The notes beneath the pieces are model-generated. The model was given only the letters and a program-made list of their open reading frames with translations. It searched no databases and was not told where the DNA came from. The position numbers were made by a program, and so were the translations under genes. Below, one piece after another: positions 18,400 through 27,425 of a stretch of DNA of 64,000 bases. Source of the stretch: VGRW01 sp031396695. Its GTDB lineage: Bacteria > Myxococcota_A > UBA9160 > SZUA-336. The stretch spans positions 1 to 64,000 of the forward strand of contig JANNLG010000052.1 in assembly GCA_031396695.1 (NCBI GenBank), given 5' to 3'. Numbering within the stretch: position 1 is the stretch's first letter; each line of letters opens with the position of its first letter.

Positions 18400-20264
18400 G
18401 CGCGCGTCGGGCGGCGATCGCGGCCGGGCTTGCCGCGCTCGTCGCTCTCGCCTTCGCGGGCGCGCTGCGCAACGAGTTCGTCACCTTCGACGACGACCTG
18501 TACGTGACCGCGAATCCGTTCGTGCTCGCGGGCTGGACACTCGAGAGTGTCGGCCAGGCGTTCACGAGCTTTCACGCCGGCAACTGGCACCCGCTGACCT
18601 GGCTCTCGCACATGACCGACGTCGCGCTCTTCGGTCTGAACCCGGCGGCGCATCACGCGGTGAATCTGGTTCTGCACGCGACGAACGCCGTGCTCGTGTT
18701 CGCCGTGCTCTCGGCGCTGACCGGCACGACCTTTCGCGCGGCCGCGGTGGCCGCGTTCTTCGCCGTGCACCCGCTGCGGGTCGAATCGGTGGCCTGGGTC
18801 GCGGAGCGCAAGGACCTGCTCTCGACGGCGTTCGGCCTGCTCGCGCTGCTCGCCTGGACCGGCTTCGCGCGACACGGCACGCCGCGCGCGCGCATTGCCG
18901 CGCTGGTCTGCTTCGCGCTCTCGCTGGCCGCCAAGCCGATGCTGGTGACGCTGCCGTTCCTGCTGCTCGTGCTCGACCATTGGCCGCTCGCGCGTCTGCG
19001 CTCGGTCTCGGACGTCTGGCCGCGCGTGCGCGAGAAGCTCGGCTTCTTCGCGCTCTCGCTCGGCTCGTGTCTCGTCACGCTCGCCGCGCAGGCGCCCGGC
19101 ATCCAGCTCGTGCCGTTCGAAATCCGTCTGGCGAACGTGCTGCTGAGCTTCCCCGCCTATCTCTCGCTGGTGTTCTGGCCTACGCCGCTCGCGGTGCTGT
19201 ACCCGTACCGCACGGCGATCGTCTGGAGCGACGTGCTCGGCGCCGCGGGGCTCGTGCTCGCGATCAGCGCGCTCGCGCTCTGGCAGGCGCGACGCCGGCC
19301 GTGGCTGCTGGTCGGCTGGCTCTGGTTCGTGGGTCTGCTCGTGCCGACGCTCGGGATCGTGCAGGTGGGCGTGCAGGCGTACGCCGACCGCTACACGTAC
19401 CTGCCTTTCGTCGGTCTCGCGCTGGTGCTGGCGTATGCGGGCGCGGAGTGGGTGGAGCGAGCGGGGCGTCGACGCCGGATCGCGTCGGGCGCCGCGGTCG
19501 GCGCGGTCGTGCTCGGGCTCGCGCTGTGCGTGGCGCGCACCCGCACGCAGGTCGAGGTCTGGCACGACACGGTTTCGCTCTTCACGCACGCGCTCTCGGT
19601 CACGCGCGCGAACTACGTCGCGCACCGCGAGCTCGGCATGGCCTTGGCCGCGCGCGGCGAGCTCGAGCGCGCGCGCGTGGAGCTCGAGGAAGCCGTGCGC
19701 CTGAATCCGCGCTACGCGATGGCGCTCGCGAACCTCGGCAAGCTGCGCGCCGAAACCGGCGACGTCGACGCGGGCGTGGCGCTGCTGCGGCGCGCGCTCG
19801 CAATCGATCCGAAGCTGCGCGGCGGTGATCGCGCGATCGGCCTCGCGCTAGAGCCGACGGGCCGGCTCGCGGAAGCCGCGGCCGCCTATCGCGCGGCGCT
19901 CGCGCGCGAGCCGAACGACCGGATCGCCGCCCTCCAGCTCGCGCGCCTGCTCGCGATCTCGCCCGAGGCGTCGCTTCGCGACGGCGCGCGCGCCGTCGAG
20001 CTTTGTGAGCTCGCGTGCGGGACCGACGGCTGCCAGAAGCCCGAAGAGCTCGATGTGCTGGCGATGGCCTACATGGAGGCGGGGCGCAGCGCTGACGCCG
20101 TGCGCACCGCCGCGCGCGCGGTCGAGCTCGCGCGCGAGCGCGGCGACGCGTCGCTCGCGGCGAAGATCGAAGCCCGGCGCGCCTCCTATACGCGCGGGGA
20201 GCCGGTGCGCGTGCGCGTGCCTACGACGCCGAGCCCCGCCCTCAGGCCGAGCCCTGAGCGATGA
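18396..20264 (+). CDS. TMTC-like membrane protein with C-terminal TPRs (putative GT-C glycosyltransferase)
   Basis: 622 aa from GTG 18396. Residues 1-390 hold about ten hydrophobic helices; the first extracytoplasmic loop has FDDDLYV (Asp 32-34), the acidic site of GT-C enzymes, followed by NWHPLTWLSHM. Further motifs are HPLRVESVAWVAERKDLLS and YADRYTYLPFVG, both characteristic of the bacterial TMTC-like family. Residues about 400-590 form TPR units. The role is presumably extracytoplasmic protein or glycan glycosylation from a lipid-linked sugar supplied by the overlapping upstream glycosyltransferase. This is inference from family and coupling. Confidence 0.85.
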   Translation: MSARRAAIAAGLAALVALAFAGALRNEFVTFDDDLYVTANPFVLAGWTLESVGQAFTSFHAGNWHPLTWLSHMTDVALFGLNPAAHHAVNLVLHATNAVLVFAVLSALTGTTFRAAAVAAFFAVHPLRVESVAWVAERKDLLSTAFGLLALLAWTGFARHGTPRARIAALVCFALSLAAKPMLVTLPFLLLVLDHWPLARLRSVSDVWPRVREKLGFFALSLGSCLVTLAAQAPGIQLVPFEIRLANVLLSFPAYLSLVFWPTPLAVLYPYRTAIVWSDVLGAAGLVLAISALALWQARRRPWLLVGWLWFVGLLVPTLGIVQVGVQAYADRYTYLPFVGLALVLAYAGAEWVERAGRRRRIASGAAVGAVVLGLALCVARTRTQVEVWHDTVSLFTHALSVTRANYVAHRELGMALAARGELERARVELEEAVRLNPRYAMALANLGKLRAETGDVDAGVALLRRALAIDPKLRGGDRAIGLALEPTGRLAEAAAAYRAALAREPNDRIAALQLARLLAISPEASLRDGARAVELCELACGTDGCQKPEELDVLAMAYMEAGRSADAVRTAARAVELARERGDASLAAKIEARRASYTRGEPVRVRVPTTPSPALRPSPER

Positions 20265-20793
20265 GCTCCGACTCCGGGTCGCCGTTCCGCCAGCGCGCGA
20301 TCAGCTTCTCGGGATCGAAGGTCACGCCGATCGGGTTCTTCGCGAACTCGCCGCTGGCGAACCAGGCGTTCAGCGATGCCGCGTCCGGGAAGTTGTCGAC
20401 CTGCAGCTCGACGCGGTTTCCTTCGGGATCCTCGTAGTACAGCGACGTCGTCGGGCCGTGGTTGATGCACCAGTACGGCGCGATGCCCTTGGCTTCGAGG
20501 CGCTTGTAGGTCTGCAGGAGCTGACCGAGCGTCGCGAACGTGTACGCGAAGTGCTCCAGCCCCACCGCGTTCTCGGGCCGGTCCGTGAAGGTCGGGCTCT
20601 GCACCAATGCGATGCGGTGGTGCTCGTCGTCGTAGGTCATGAACGCGATGAAGTCGTTGCGCATCACCACGCGCGCGCCGAGCACCGTCTCGTACCACGA
20701 GATGAGCTCGGCGAGCCGCTTGGTCCGCAGCACCACGTGCGCGAAGCGGATCGGCGTGAAGGTTCGATCGAGCGGCTCGAGCTGACGCTTCAT
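20242..20793 (-). CDS. VOC-family protein resembling extradiol ring-cleavage dioxygenase
   Basis: 183 aa. The N-terminal IRFAHVVLRTKRLAELISWY provides a first His ligand. GLEHFAYTFATLGQLLQTY gives the second and YYEDPEGNRVELQVDNF the Glu ligand, all in one VOC unit, with a C-terminal extension ending in KLIARWRNGDPESEL. The pattern is that of single-domain biphenyl-2,3-diol dioxygenase-like proteins; the substrate is unknown. Its 3' end overlaps the TMTC-like gene by 23 bp. Confidence 0.8.
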   Translation of the reverse strand: MKRQLEPLDRTFTPIRFAHVVLRTKRLAELISWYETVLGARVVMRNDFIAFMTYDDEHHRIALVQSPTFTDRPENAVGLEHFAYTFATLGQLLQTYKRLEAKGIAPYWCINHGPTTSLYYEDPEGNRVELQVDNFPDAASLNAWFASGEFAKNPIGVTFDPEKLIARWRNGDPESELIAQGSA

Positions 20794-20833
20794 GGTCGCC
20801 TCGGAACGCCCGAAATGGGCAGCGGCATTGTAC

Positions 20834-21718
20834 CTACTTCGCGACCGGACCGGCCGTCGTCACGATCAGCCACAGCCCGAGCGCGAGCAGAACCGCCGCG
20901 GCCTTCTCCAGCCGGTGTCCGCGCAGGGCGGAGCGCAGGCTCGGACGCGATGCGCGCAGCGCGCGGCGCTCGCGGTAGAACGACGCGATCAGGCGCGAGA
21001 GCTCTTCCGGGTTTCCGACCGGGCGCAGCACGCCGTGGCGCGCGGCCGAGATCGTCCCACGCTCTTCGGACACCACCAGACAGAGCGCGTCGGTGCGCTC
21101 GGACAGGCCGTACGCCGCACTGTGTCGGGTGCCGAGTCCGTGCGGCACCCCGGCGCCGCGCGCGAGCGGCAGGTGCGCGCCGAAGCGCGTGACTTCGCGG
21201 TCCTCGATCACCACCGCGCCGTCGTGACCGGGCGAGTGCGGGTCGAACAGGCTCTCGAGCAGCGCGGCGGAGACCTGCCCGCCGAGCGCCTCGCCCCCGT
21301 GCAGGTGGCGCTCGAGCTTCTGCATGCCCGCGAGCACGACCAGAGCACCGTTCTTTTCGCGCGCGAGCCCGGTCAGCGCGAGCGCCAGCACGTCGGCCGC
21401 GTCCATGCGCGGGCGGTGATCGCCGCGCTGACCCATCGCGAAGGTGGCCAGCTCCTCGAAACCCTGGCGCAGCTCTTCCTGAAAAATCACCACCAGCACC
21501 AGGGCGGCTGCGGCGAAGAAGCCGTGGAAGACCCAGGTGGTGAGCTGCAGGTCGAAGAGCCGCGCGGCCAGGTAGACGATTCCGAGCAGTCCCATGCCGA
21601 GCGCGACCAGCGCGGCCTGAGAACGGCGCAACCAGGAGATGCCGGCGTAGAGCAGCACGGCGACGATCGAGACATCGAACGCGTCCGCGAATCCGAACTC
21701 TCGAAACGCGTCGATCAT
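20834..21718 (-). CDS. Diadenylate cyclase, CdaA type (DisA_N domain)
   Basis: 294 aa. Three N-terminal membrane helices (to about residue 78) precede a DisA_N domain. The two diagnostic motifs are present: DGA (Asp166-Ala168, in GHDGAVVIE) and RHxAA (from Arg198, in GTRHSAAYG). It converts two ATP to cyclic di-AMP at the membrane. It differs from classic CdaA by a C-terminal hydrophobic helix (KAAAVLLALGLWLIVTTAG), and no cdaR or glmM gene follows. It is transcribed alone. Confidence 0.9.
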   Translation of the reverse strand: MIDAFREFGFADAFDVSIVAVLLYAGISWLRRSQAALVALGMGLLGIVYLAARLFDLQLTTWVFHGFFAAAALVLVVIFQEELRQGFEELATFAMGQRGDHRPRMDAADVLALALTGLAREKNGALVVLAGMQKLERHLHGGEALGGQVSAALLESLFDPHSPGHDGAVVIEDREVTRFGAHLPLARGAGVPHGLGTRHSAAYGLSERTDALCLVVSEERGTISAARHGVLRPVGNPEELSRLIASFYRERRALRASRPSLRSALRGHRLEKAAAVLLALGLWLIVTTAGPVAK

Positions 21719-21843
21719 CGCCCCTCATCGCGGTTCGCCCGGAGCATCCGGGGACCCGGTCCTAGGGGGGTTCGTCGACCTTACCGAAATCTCGCGCCGA
21801 GCTGTAGTCTCGGCTCGCGCGCGCACGCGTCGATCGAGTGAAA

Positions 21844-22701
21844 ATGCCCGAGCCGCCCGCCAGCATCCGTGAGCTCTGCGTCCAGATCCTCGCGTGCGGG
21901 GAGCTCGAGGCGAAGCTCGGGTCGGTGTTCGGCGCGGATGGCCGACTGCTGCCGGACCACGTGCCCGGGCCGTCGCTCTGCTTCGAACGGCCCGCGCGCG
22001 GGCCGGGCCTCGAGATGCGCGCGGGCGTCGAGCGGCTGCCTCGTCCGACCGAGCTCGGCGATCCGCGCGCGCGCATGGCCTGCCTGCGCCGCTTTGCTCA
22101 CCACGAGCTGATGGCCGTGGAGCTGTTCGCCTGGGCGCTCCTGCTCTGGCCCGAGACGCACCCAGAGCTCCGGCGCGGCTGGTGCCTGGCCATGGCCGAC
22201 GAGCAGCGACACTGCCGGATGTACCTCGAGCGCTTGCGCGCGCACGGCGGTGAGCTCGGCGACGAGCCGCTGTCCGATTACTTCTGGAAGCACGCGGCCG
22301 CGATTCGCGCGCACGCGCGTGGACCGGCCGCGTTCCTGGCCGCGATCGGGCTCACGCTCGAGCAGGCGAATCTCGATTTCACGCTGGTCTACGCCGAGGG
22401 CTTCAGGAACGGAGGCGACGAGCAGAGCGCGCGCGTGGCCGAGGTCGTGCACGCGGACGAGCAGCGCCACGTGCGGCTGGCGGTCGAGTGGCTCGCGCGG
22501 CTCGCGCCAGAGGGTGAGGACCCGGTCGCGTCGTACCGCGAGGCGGTGCCGTTCCCGCTCGAAGCCGCGCGCGCGAAGGGCCGCCGCTTCAGCGCGGAAG
22601 CGCGCCGAGCCGCCGGGCTATCGGAGGCGCTGATCGAGCACGTTCGCAGCGCGCGGCCCGGCGAAGGTCACGCGCGGCGAAAGGCGGACTCGAGCGCGTG
22701 A
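21844..22701 (+). CDS. DUF455 family ferritin-like protein
   Basis: 285 aa from ATG 21844; a GTG two codons upstream is an alternative. The ferritin-like four-helix pattern is clear: RRFAHHELMAVELFAWALLL (first Glu/His pair), CLAMADEQRHCRMYLERL (second) and VVHADEQRHVRLAVEWLARL (third ExxH). These ligands would bind a diiron centre. The family is widespread but its reaction is not established. It is the first of three genes joined by 4-bp overlaps, with an ATP-grasp protein and an ABA4-like membrane protein. Confidence 0.85.
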   Translation: MPEPPASIRELCVQILACGELEAKLGSVFGADGRLLPDHVPGPSLCFERPARGPGLEMRAGVERLPRPTELGDPRARMACLRRFAHHELMAVELFAWALLLWPETHPELRRGWCLAMADEQRHCRMYLERLRAHGGELGDEPLSDYFWKHAAAIRAHARGPAAFLAAIGLTLEQANLDFTLVYAEGFRNGGDEQSARVAEVVHADEQRHVRLAVEWLARLAPEGEDPVASYREAVPFPLEAARAKGRRFSAEARRAAGLSEALIEHVRSARPGEGHARRKADSSA

Positions 22702-23846
22702 CGGACGCGACGCGGCTGTTCGCGAACCTCGGCGCCGAGGAGGAGGCGAGCTGGCGGCGCATGAGCGCGCACCCGCGCGTGCGCACGGTCGCGCGGCTTT
22801 GGGCCGGTCTGTTTCCCGCGAGTGCGCGGCTGGTCGGTGAAGGCGCGCCGCCCGCGCCACGGCTCGCGGGTGTACTCGCGGACCTCGACGAGGAGCCGGC
22901 GTTCCCGTTCTGCGCTCCCGGTCGCGCGCTCGTGCCGTGGCTCGCGACGCGCGAAGCCGAGGCGCTGGCTCGCTCGGAAGGCGTTCCGTTCGGGGCGACA
23001 GCGGCCGACGTCGTCCGGCGCGTGCACGACAAAGCGTTTGCGCACGCGGCCTCGGTCGCGGCATCGCTCGTTCCCGAGTCGTTCGCGGGGACGACGCTCG
23101 TGCTCGAACCGGATGAGCTCGGCGACGCCGACGCCGTTCGGTGTCGGATCGAGGCAGCGGTTGCGCGCTGGCCGGCGCCGCTGCGCGAGAGCTTCGTGCT
23201 GAAGCCGCGGCTCGGCACGAGCGGTCGCGGTCGCCTTTCCGGCCGCGCCGGACGCATCGACTCCGAGCGGCTCGGCGGGTCGCTCGCGCGGCTTCGCGCG
23301 AGCGGCGGCGTGCTCGTCGAGCCGTGGCTCGAACGCACGCTCGACCTCTCCGCTCAGCTCCACGTCGCGGGTCCCGGCGACGTGCGCGTGCTCGGAACGC
23401 TGCGCCAGGTCGTGACGAAGTACGGCGGACCCACGGGCCACGCGGGTCGGATCCACGCCGACGGCAGCGTAGACTCGGGCACGCCCTGGGACGACGAGCT
23501 GCGCGCCGCCGCGCTCGCGCTCGGTCGCGCCGCTTCGAACGCCGGCTACCGCGGACCCTGCGGCGTCGACGCATTCGTGTTCCGCGGCCCGGACGGAGCC
23601 GAGAGACTGCGGCCGATCGTCGAGCTGAACGCGCGCTTCACCGCCGGCACGATCGCGCTCGGCTGCGCGGCCCGCGCGCTGCGCGCGGGTCTCGCGCGCG
23701 CCGCCCGCGCGTTCTACTTCGGCTTCGAGGTCGCGGGCGACGCGGGTCACGCGATCCTCGCCGACGATCCGAGCGCGCGCCTCTGCCTCGAAGCCGATCC
23801 ACGCGCGCTTCCACTTCCACCGTCGCAAAGGGAGAGATCCGCATGA
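22698..23846 (+). CDS. ATP-grasp-like ligase of unknown substrate
   Basis: 382 aa. RESFVLKPRLGTSGRGRLSG resembles the ATP-grasp Lys and Gly-rich loop, VLVEPWLERTLDLSAQLHV the adenine-contact strand, and GVDAFVFR with LRPIVELNARFTAG the Mg-binding Glu/Asn pair. The N-terminal 150 residues look like the pre-ATP-grasp domain, including HDKAFAH. Such enzymes ligate a carboxylate to an amine or thiol. The GTG start overlaps the DUF455 stop by 4 bp and the stop overlaps the next ATG by 4 bp. The substrate cannot be read from sequence. Confidence 0.75.
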   Translation: MTDATRLFANLGAEEEASWRRMSAHPRVRTVARLWAGLFPASARLVGEGAPPAPRLAGVLADLDEEPAFPFCAPGRALVPWLATREAEALARSEGVPFGATAADVVRRVHDKAFAHAASVAASLVPESFAGTTLVLEPDELGDADAVRCRIEAAVARWPAPLRESFVLKPRLGTSGRGRLSGRAGRIDSERLGGSLARLRASGGVLVEPWLERTLDLSAQLHVAGPGDVRVLGTLRQVVTKYGGPTGHAGRIHADGSVDSGTPWDDELRAAALALGRAASNAGYRGPCGVDAFVFRGPDGAERLRPIVELNARFTAGTIALGCAARALRAGLARAARAFYFGFEVAGDAGHAILADDPSARLCLEADPRALPLPPSQRERSA

Positions 23847-24286
23847 ATCCCGCAACCCTGTTCTCGATCGTGAACCTGGCTCCGCTGCCGATCTGGGCGA
23901 TCTGGGTGCTCGCTCCGCGTTCGTCGCTCGCGCGCAAGCTCGCCGCGTCGCTCTGGCCGTGGCAGACGCTCGCATTGATCTATCTGGTCTGTCTGGTCGT
24001 CGCGCTGGCCGGCGAGAACGCCGCCTCGCCGGACTTCGGCAGCCTCGCGGGCGTGATGGCGCTCTTCGACAGCGAGTGGGGCACGCTCGCGGGCTGGGTG
24101 CACTACCTGTGCTTCGACCTGTTCGTCGCGCGCTGGATCATGAACGACGCGCCCGAGGGTGGGTACCGTCTGGCACCGGTGCTGTTCCTGACGCTGATGT
24201 TCGGCCCGGTCGGGCTCTTGATCTACACATCGGCGCGCGGCTTCTTCCGCGGCGCCGCGGCTGCACAGCGCGCCGTTTCGGCCTAG
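23843..24286 (+). CDS. ABA4-like membrane protein (DUF4281)
   Basis: 147 aa with four predicted membrane helices. Family features include LAPLPIWAIWVLAPRS near the N-terminus, GTLAGWVHYLCFDLFVARWI in the middle and FGPVGLLIY at the end. The plant relative ABA4 is needed for neoxanthin formation; bacterial members are uncharacterised membrane proteins. The start is supported by AAAGGGAGAG upstream. It is the last gene of the DUF455/ATP-grasp operon. Confidence 0.82.
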   Translation: MNPATLFSIVNLAPLPIWAIWVLAPRSSLARKLAASLWPWQTLALIYLVCLVVALAGENAASPDFGSLAGVMALFDSEWGTLAGWVHYLCFDLFVARWIMNDAPEGGYRLAPVLFLTLMFGPVGLLIYTSARGFFRGAAAAQRAVSA

Positions 24287-25008
24287 CGCGCGCGGTGTCG
24301 CAGGTAGAGCCCGCAGCTCACGGCGATCTCGGCCTTGGCGCCGAGCGTGCGCGAGACGGGACCGGCGATCACGAGCCGGTCGAGCGCGGGCTTGGTCGCC
24401 GCGATGCGACGCCGCATCTCGTCGACGCTCGCGCTGCCGGCCTTCGCGATCCAGTCCCAGAGCGGCGCGAGCTCGGCGTGCGCGAGCTCGCGATCGATGC
24501 GCGCGAAGAGCGGCTCGCAGCTTTTCGCGACGCGCGCCTCGAGCGCGCTCGGCACGCGCGTGAAACGACAGGCCTCGAGCCAGGCGAAGAACACGAACGG
24601 GTGTCCGCCGCTGAGCCGGAACGCGAGCTCGAGCTCGCTCTCCGAGAACACGTAGCCGGCGGCGGCCGCCCAGGCGCGCAGATCGCGCCGCAAGAGCGGC
24701 ACGAGCGGAACGCGCTGCAGCGGCCGGCCGTCGAGCTCACTCGCGCCGCGCGCGCGCACGAGCGCGCGGTGCAGTGCGATCCCGCCCGTGCGCAGGCAGA
24801 TCACGCCGGGCGCTTCGCGGGGAAAATCGTCCTCGTCGCCGTGCTCGTGCACGACCACCTCGAGTCCGTCCTCGCGCAGGCGCGCGGCGGCCGCCTCGAC
24901 CAGCGTCGTCTTGCCGGTGCCCGGTCCGCCGAAGATGACGGGCGCGCTGCCGCGTTGCGCGCCGTCGACGACGCGGCGCAGAACTCCGTCCCGGGTCAGC
25001 CAGCTCAC
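24283..25008 (-). CDS. Small AAA/STAND-type ATPase
   Basis: 241 aa from GTG 25008. The Walker A GGPGTGKTTL is at residues 27-36; a helical region LAFRLSGGHPFVFFAWLEAC resembles the sensor/lid part of AAA_22 or Orc1-like ATPases. A clear Walker B is not obvious; GVICLRTGGI is the nearest strand. There is no DNA-binding domain. The stop overlaps that of the convergent ABA4-like gene by 4 bp. The function is not recognised. Confidence 0.65.
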   Translation of the reverse strand: MSWLTRDGVLRRVVDGAQRGSAPVIFGGPGTGKTTLVEAAAARLREDGLEVVVHEHGDEDDFPREAPGVICLRTGGIALHRALVRARGASELDGRPLQRVPLVPLLRRDLRAWAAAAGYVFSESELELAFRLSGGHPFVFFAWLEACRFTRVPSALEARVAKSCEPLFARIDRELAHAELAPLWDWIAKAGSASVDEMRRRIAATKPALDRLVIAGPVSRTLGAKAEIAVSCGLYLRHRAR

Positions 25009-25021
25009 GGACGGAGACTAG

Positions 25022-25801
25022 TCAGGCCATCACCTGCCCGCCATTCACGTCGAGCGATTGTCCGGTGATGACGCTCGAAAGGTCGGACGCGAAGAACAGC
25101 ACGGCGCCGGCGATCTGCTCCGAGTGGGGGATGCGGCCGAGCGCGATCTTCGCCGCGACCTCGTCGTAAACGAGCTGCGGATCGACGCCGCGCTGCTTGG
25201 CCATGGCCGCGAAGTAGCCCTCGAGCGTCGCGCCCCAGATGTAGCCGGGCAGGACCGAGTTCACGCGGATCTGGTAGCGGCCGAGCTCGCGCGCGATCCC
25301 CTGCGTGGCGGCCAGCAGGGCGCCCTTCGAGGCGGCGTAGCTCGCCATCGTGGGCAGCACGTCGCGCACGATCATCGAGTTGACCATCACGATCGAGCCG
25401 CGGCCCTGGCGCTTCATCAGCGGCACGACGGCTTGCGTCAGCGCGAGCGTGCCGAGCACGTTGGTCTCGAGCGGCGCGCGCCACTTCTCGAGGTCCGCGT
25501 TCTCGAACAGCTCGTAGGTGCCGGGGTGGTAGGCGTTGTTCACCAGCACGTCGACGCGTCCGAACTCGGCCTCGGTGCGCGCCACCAGGTTCGCGCAGTC
25601 GCCGGGGCGCGCGATGTCGGTGGGCACCGTCAGCACGCGCCGGCCGAGCGCGCGCACCTCTTTGGCCACCGAGTCGAGGCTCGCCTGCGTGCGCGCCGAG
25701 ATCGCCAGGTCGCAGCCCTCGCGCGCGAACAAAAGGGAGATGTCCCGGCCCATGCCGGGGCCGATGCCCGAGACGATCGCGACGCGGTTCGAGAGCAGCA
25801 T
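25022..25801 (-). CDS. Short-chain dehydrogenase/reductase
   Basis: 259 aa Rossmann-fold oxidoreductase. It has VSGIGPGMGRDISLLFARE (Gly-rich NAD(P) motif), VDVLVNNAYHPG (NNA-type motif), catalytic Ser in IVMVNSMIV and catalytic Tyr/Lys in SYAASKGAL. It ends GQSLDVNGGQVMA, as in the classical SDR family. It heads towards 24-25 kb on the minus strand after the LLM and EthD-like genes and is likely co-transcribed with them. The substrate is unknown. Confidence 0.92.
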   Translation of the reverse strand: MLLSNRVAIVSGIGPGMGRDISLLFAREGCDLAISARTQASLDSVAKEVRALGRRVLTVPTDIARPGDCANLVARTEAEFGRVDVLVNNAYHPGTYELFENADLEKWRAPLETNVLGTLALTQAVVPLMKRQGRGSIVMVNSMIVRDVLPTMASYAASKGALLAATQGIARELGRYQIRVNSVLPGYIWGATLEGYFAAMAKQRGVDPQLVYDEVAAKIALGRIPHSEQIAGAVLFFASDLSSVITGQSLDVNGGQVMA

Positions 25802-25825
25802 GGGGATGAGGTCTCCGTGGGAGGA

Positions 25826-26518
25826 CTACGAGAGGATGTACGCGCTCGTGACCACCGACATCACGTGCTCGAGGTCGAGGAAGCTCTTCGCGTCGTCGAG
25901 GATGCGCGCCATGTTCCGCTGCGCGCGCTCGGGCCCGCCGTAGAAGCGGATCGGATCGAGCAGGTCGAGTGGCTCGCGCACGTGCTCCTCGACGATGCCG
26001 GCGAGCTCGGGCGCGCCGGGCGTCAGCCCGCGCGCGACGACGTTGCGCACGTAGCGCCAGAGCGGGTGCACTTCGAGCGCGAGCGGCGTGTGCGAGTCGT
26101 GCCAGCGCGCGATGAACGCCTCGCGCGTGAGTCGCGCGGGCTGCGGGAAGACGCTGATCATCACCGCGCCCGGGCAGCGCGCGCCGTCGGGCCAGTCGCG
26201 CCGATCGAAGTCGCGCGGCACCGACTCGGTCACCAGGTAGCCCGCGACGCGCGCGCACGCGTCGCGCAGGATCGACTCGTGCGGCGCGCGCTCGTCGACG
26301 TTCGCGAGCCAGAACGACGCCGTGCCCGCGAACGGGTCGCGCTGGTCGCGGATCGGCACCGACGCGCCGAGGTCCGCGTCGCCGTCGGCGACGTGCAGCG
26401 CCACGCCGCGCGCGCCGAGCCGCACGAGCGCGGGACCCGCCGACTCGACGACGCGCTTCGCGAACGAGCCCGCGTCTTCGTCCGCGTCGCGCCAGAGCAG
26501 GTAGACGAGCTTCTCCAC
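25826..26518 (-). CDS. EthD-like dimeric alpha/beta-barrel protein
   Basis: 230 aa from GTG 26518. The C-terminal half contains QPARLTREAFIARWHDSHTP and LWRYVRNVVARGLTPGAP, the EthD signature (xxFxxxWxxxHxPL) seen in proteins that accompany P450 or polyketide oxidations. The N-terminal half repeats the same barrel topology with less conservation. The real role is unknown. It lies 9 bp downstream of the LLM oxidoreductase gene and 24 bp upstream of the SDR gene, so these three form an operon. Confidence 0.75.
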   Translation of the reverse strand: MEKLVYLLWRDADEDAGSFAKRVVESAGPALVRLGARGVALHVADGDADLGASVPIRDQRDPFAGTASFWLANVDERAPHESILRDACARVAGYLVTESVPRDFDRRDWPDGARCPGAVMISVFPQPARLTREAFIARWHDSHTPLALEVHPLWRYVRNVVARGLTPGAPELAGIVEEHVREPLDLLDPIRFYGGPERAQRNMARILDDAKSFLDLEHVMSVVTSAYILS

Positions 26519-26527
26519 GCGCCCGTT

Positions 26528-27397
26528 CTACCGCATCTTGGCGATCACGTCGTCCGCGAAGCGCGCGACGGATTCGAGCTTCTGCGCGAGCGGGATCGCC
26601 GGTCCGCCGTAGAAGAACCAGGGCATCGTCATCAGCGTCGTGACGCCCGCGTCCTCGAGCCGGCGGTAGCCGTCGACGTTGAAGGCGTCGTTGGCCGACG
26701 CGATCACTTCGAGCGGCGTGCCTTCGCGGCCCACCTCGCTGCGGTAGCGCTGCAGCTTCGCTACGAGCGCGCGCAGCTCCTCGGTCGAGTGGATGTCGGA
26801 GATCCAGCCGTCGCCGAGCCGCGCGACCCTGCGCAGCGCGGGCTCGGAGACGCCGCCGAAGTAGATCGGCACGGGCTGCGTCGGCGCGGGGCTCATCTCG
26901 AGCCGATCGAAGTCGTAGAACTCGCCGCGGTGCTCGACCATGCGCCCGCTCCACAGCTTGCGCATGACCTCGATCATCTCGTCCGTGCGCCGACCGCGCG
27001 TGGCGAAGTCCTGCTCGAGCAGCTCGAATTCGTCGCGCGACCAGCCGACGCCGACACCGAGCGCGACGCGATTGCCCGACATCACCGCGGCCGTGCCCAC
27101 CGCCTTCGCGACCACGAACGGGTTGCGCATGGGCAGCACGAACACGTTGGTGAAGAAGCGCAGCCGCTCGGTCACCGCGGCCATCGCGCCGATCGCGACC
27201 CACGGATCGGGCCAGGGCGTGAACTCGGGCCAGCGCCGCGATCCGTCCGCGGTGTAGGGGTAGGGCGTCTTCGGGGACTCGGGATGGACCACGTGGTCGG
27301 AAATGGCGATCGCCTCCCAGCCCGATGTGTCGGCGGCGCGGGCGAGAGCGAGCAGCTCGCCGGGATCGGAATAGGCGGCGGCGATCGCGAATTTCAC
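26528..27397 (-). CDS. LLM-class (luciferase-like) oxidoreductase, probably F420-dependent
   Basis: 289 aa TIM-barrel protein of the bacterial luciferase superfamily. Diagnostic segments are WEAIAISDHVVHPESPKTPY, TNVFVLPMRNPFVVAKAVGT, RVALGVGVGWSRDEFELL and TQPVPIYFGGVSEPALRRVA. This pattern matches F420-dependent subgroups (TIGR03619 type), though FMN use cannot be excluded. It is first in the operon with EthD-like and SDR genes. It is divergent from the KshA-like gene across 50 bp, so the two may share regulation. Confidence 0.88.
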   Translation of the reverse strand: MKFAIAAAYSDPGELLALARAADTSGWEAIAISDHVVHPESPKTPYPYTADGSRRWPEFTPWPDPWVAIGAMAAVTERLRFFTNVFVLPMRNPFVVAKAVGTAAVMSGNRVALGVGVGWSRDEFELLEQDFATRGRRTDEMIEVMRKLWSGRMVEHRGEFYDFDRLEMSPAPTQPVPIYFGGVSEPALRRVARLGDGWISDIHSTEELRALVAKLQRYRSEVGREGTPLEVIASANDAFNVDGYRRLEDAGVTTLMTMPWFFYGGPAIPLAQKLESVARFADDVIAKMR

Positions 27398-27425
27398 GAG
27401 CCCAAAGATACGCGCATTCCGAAAA

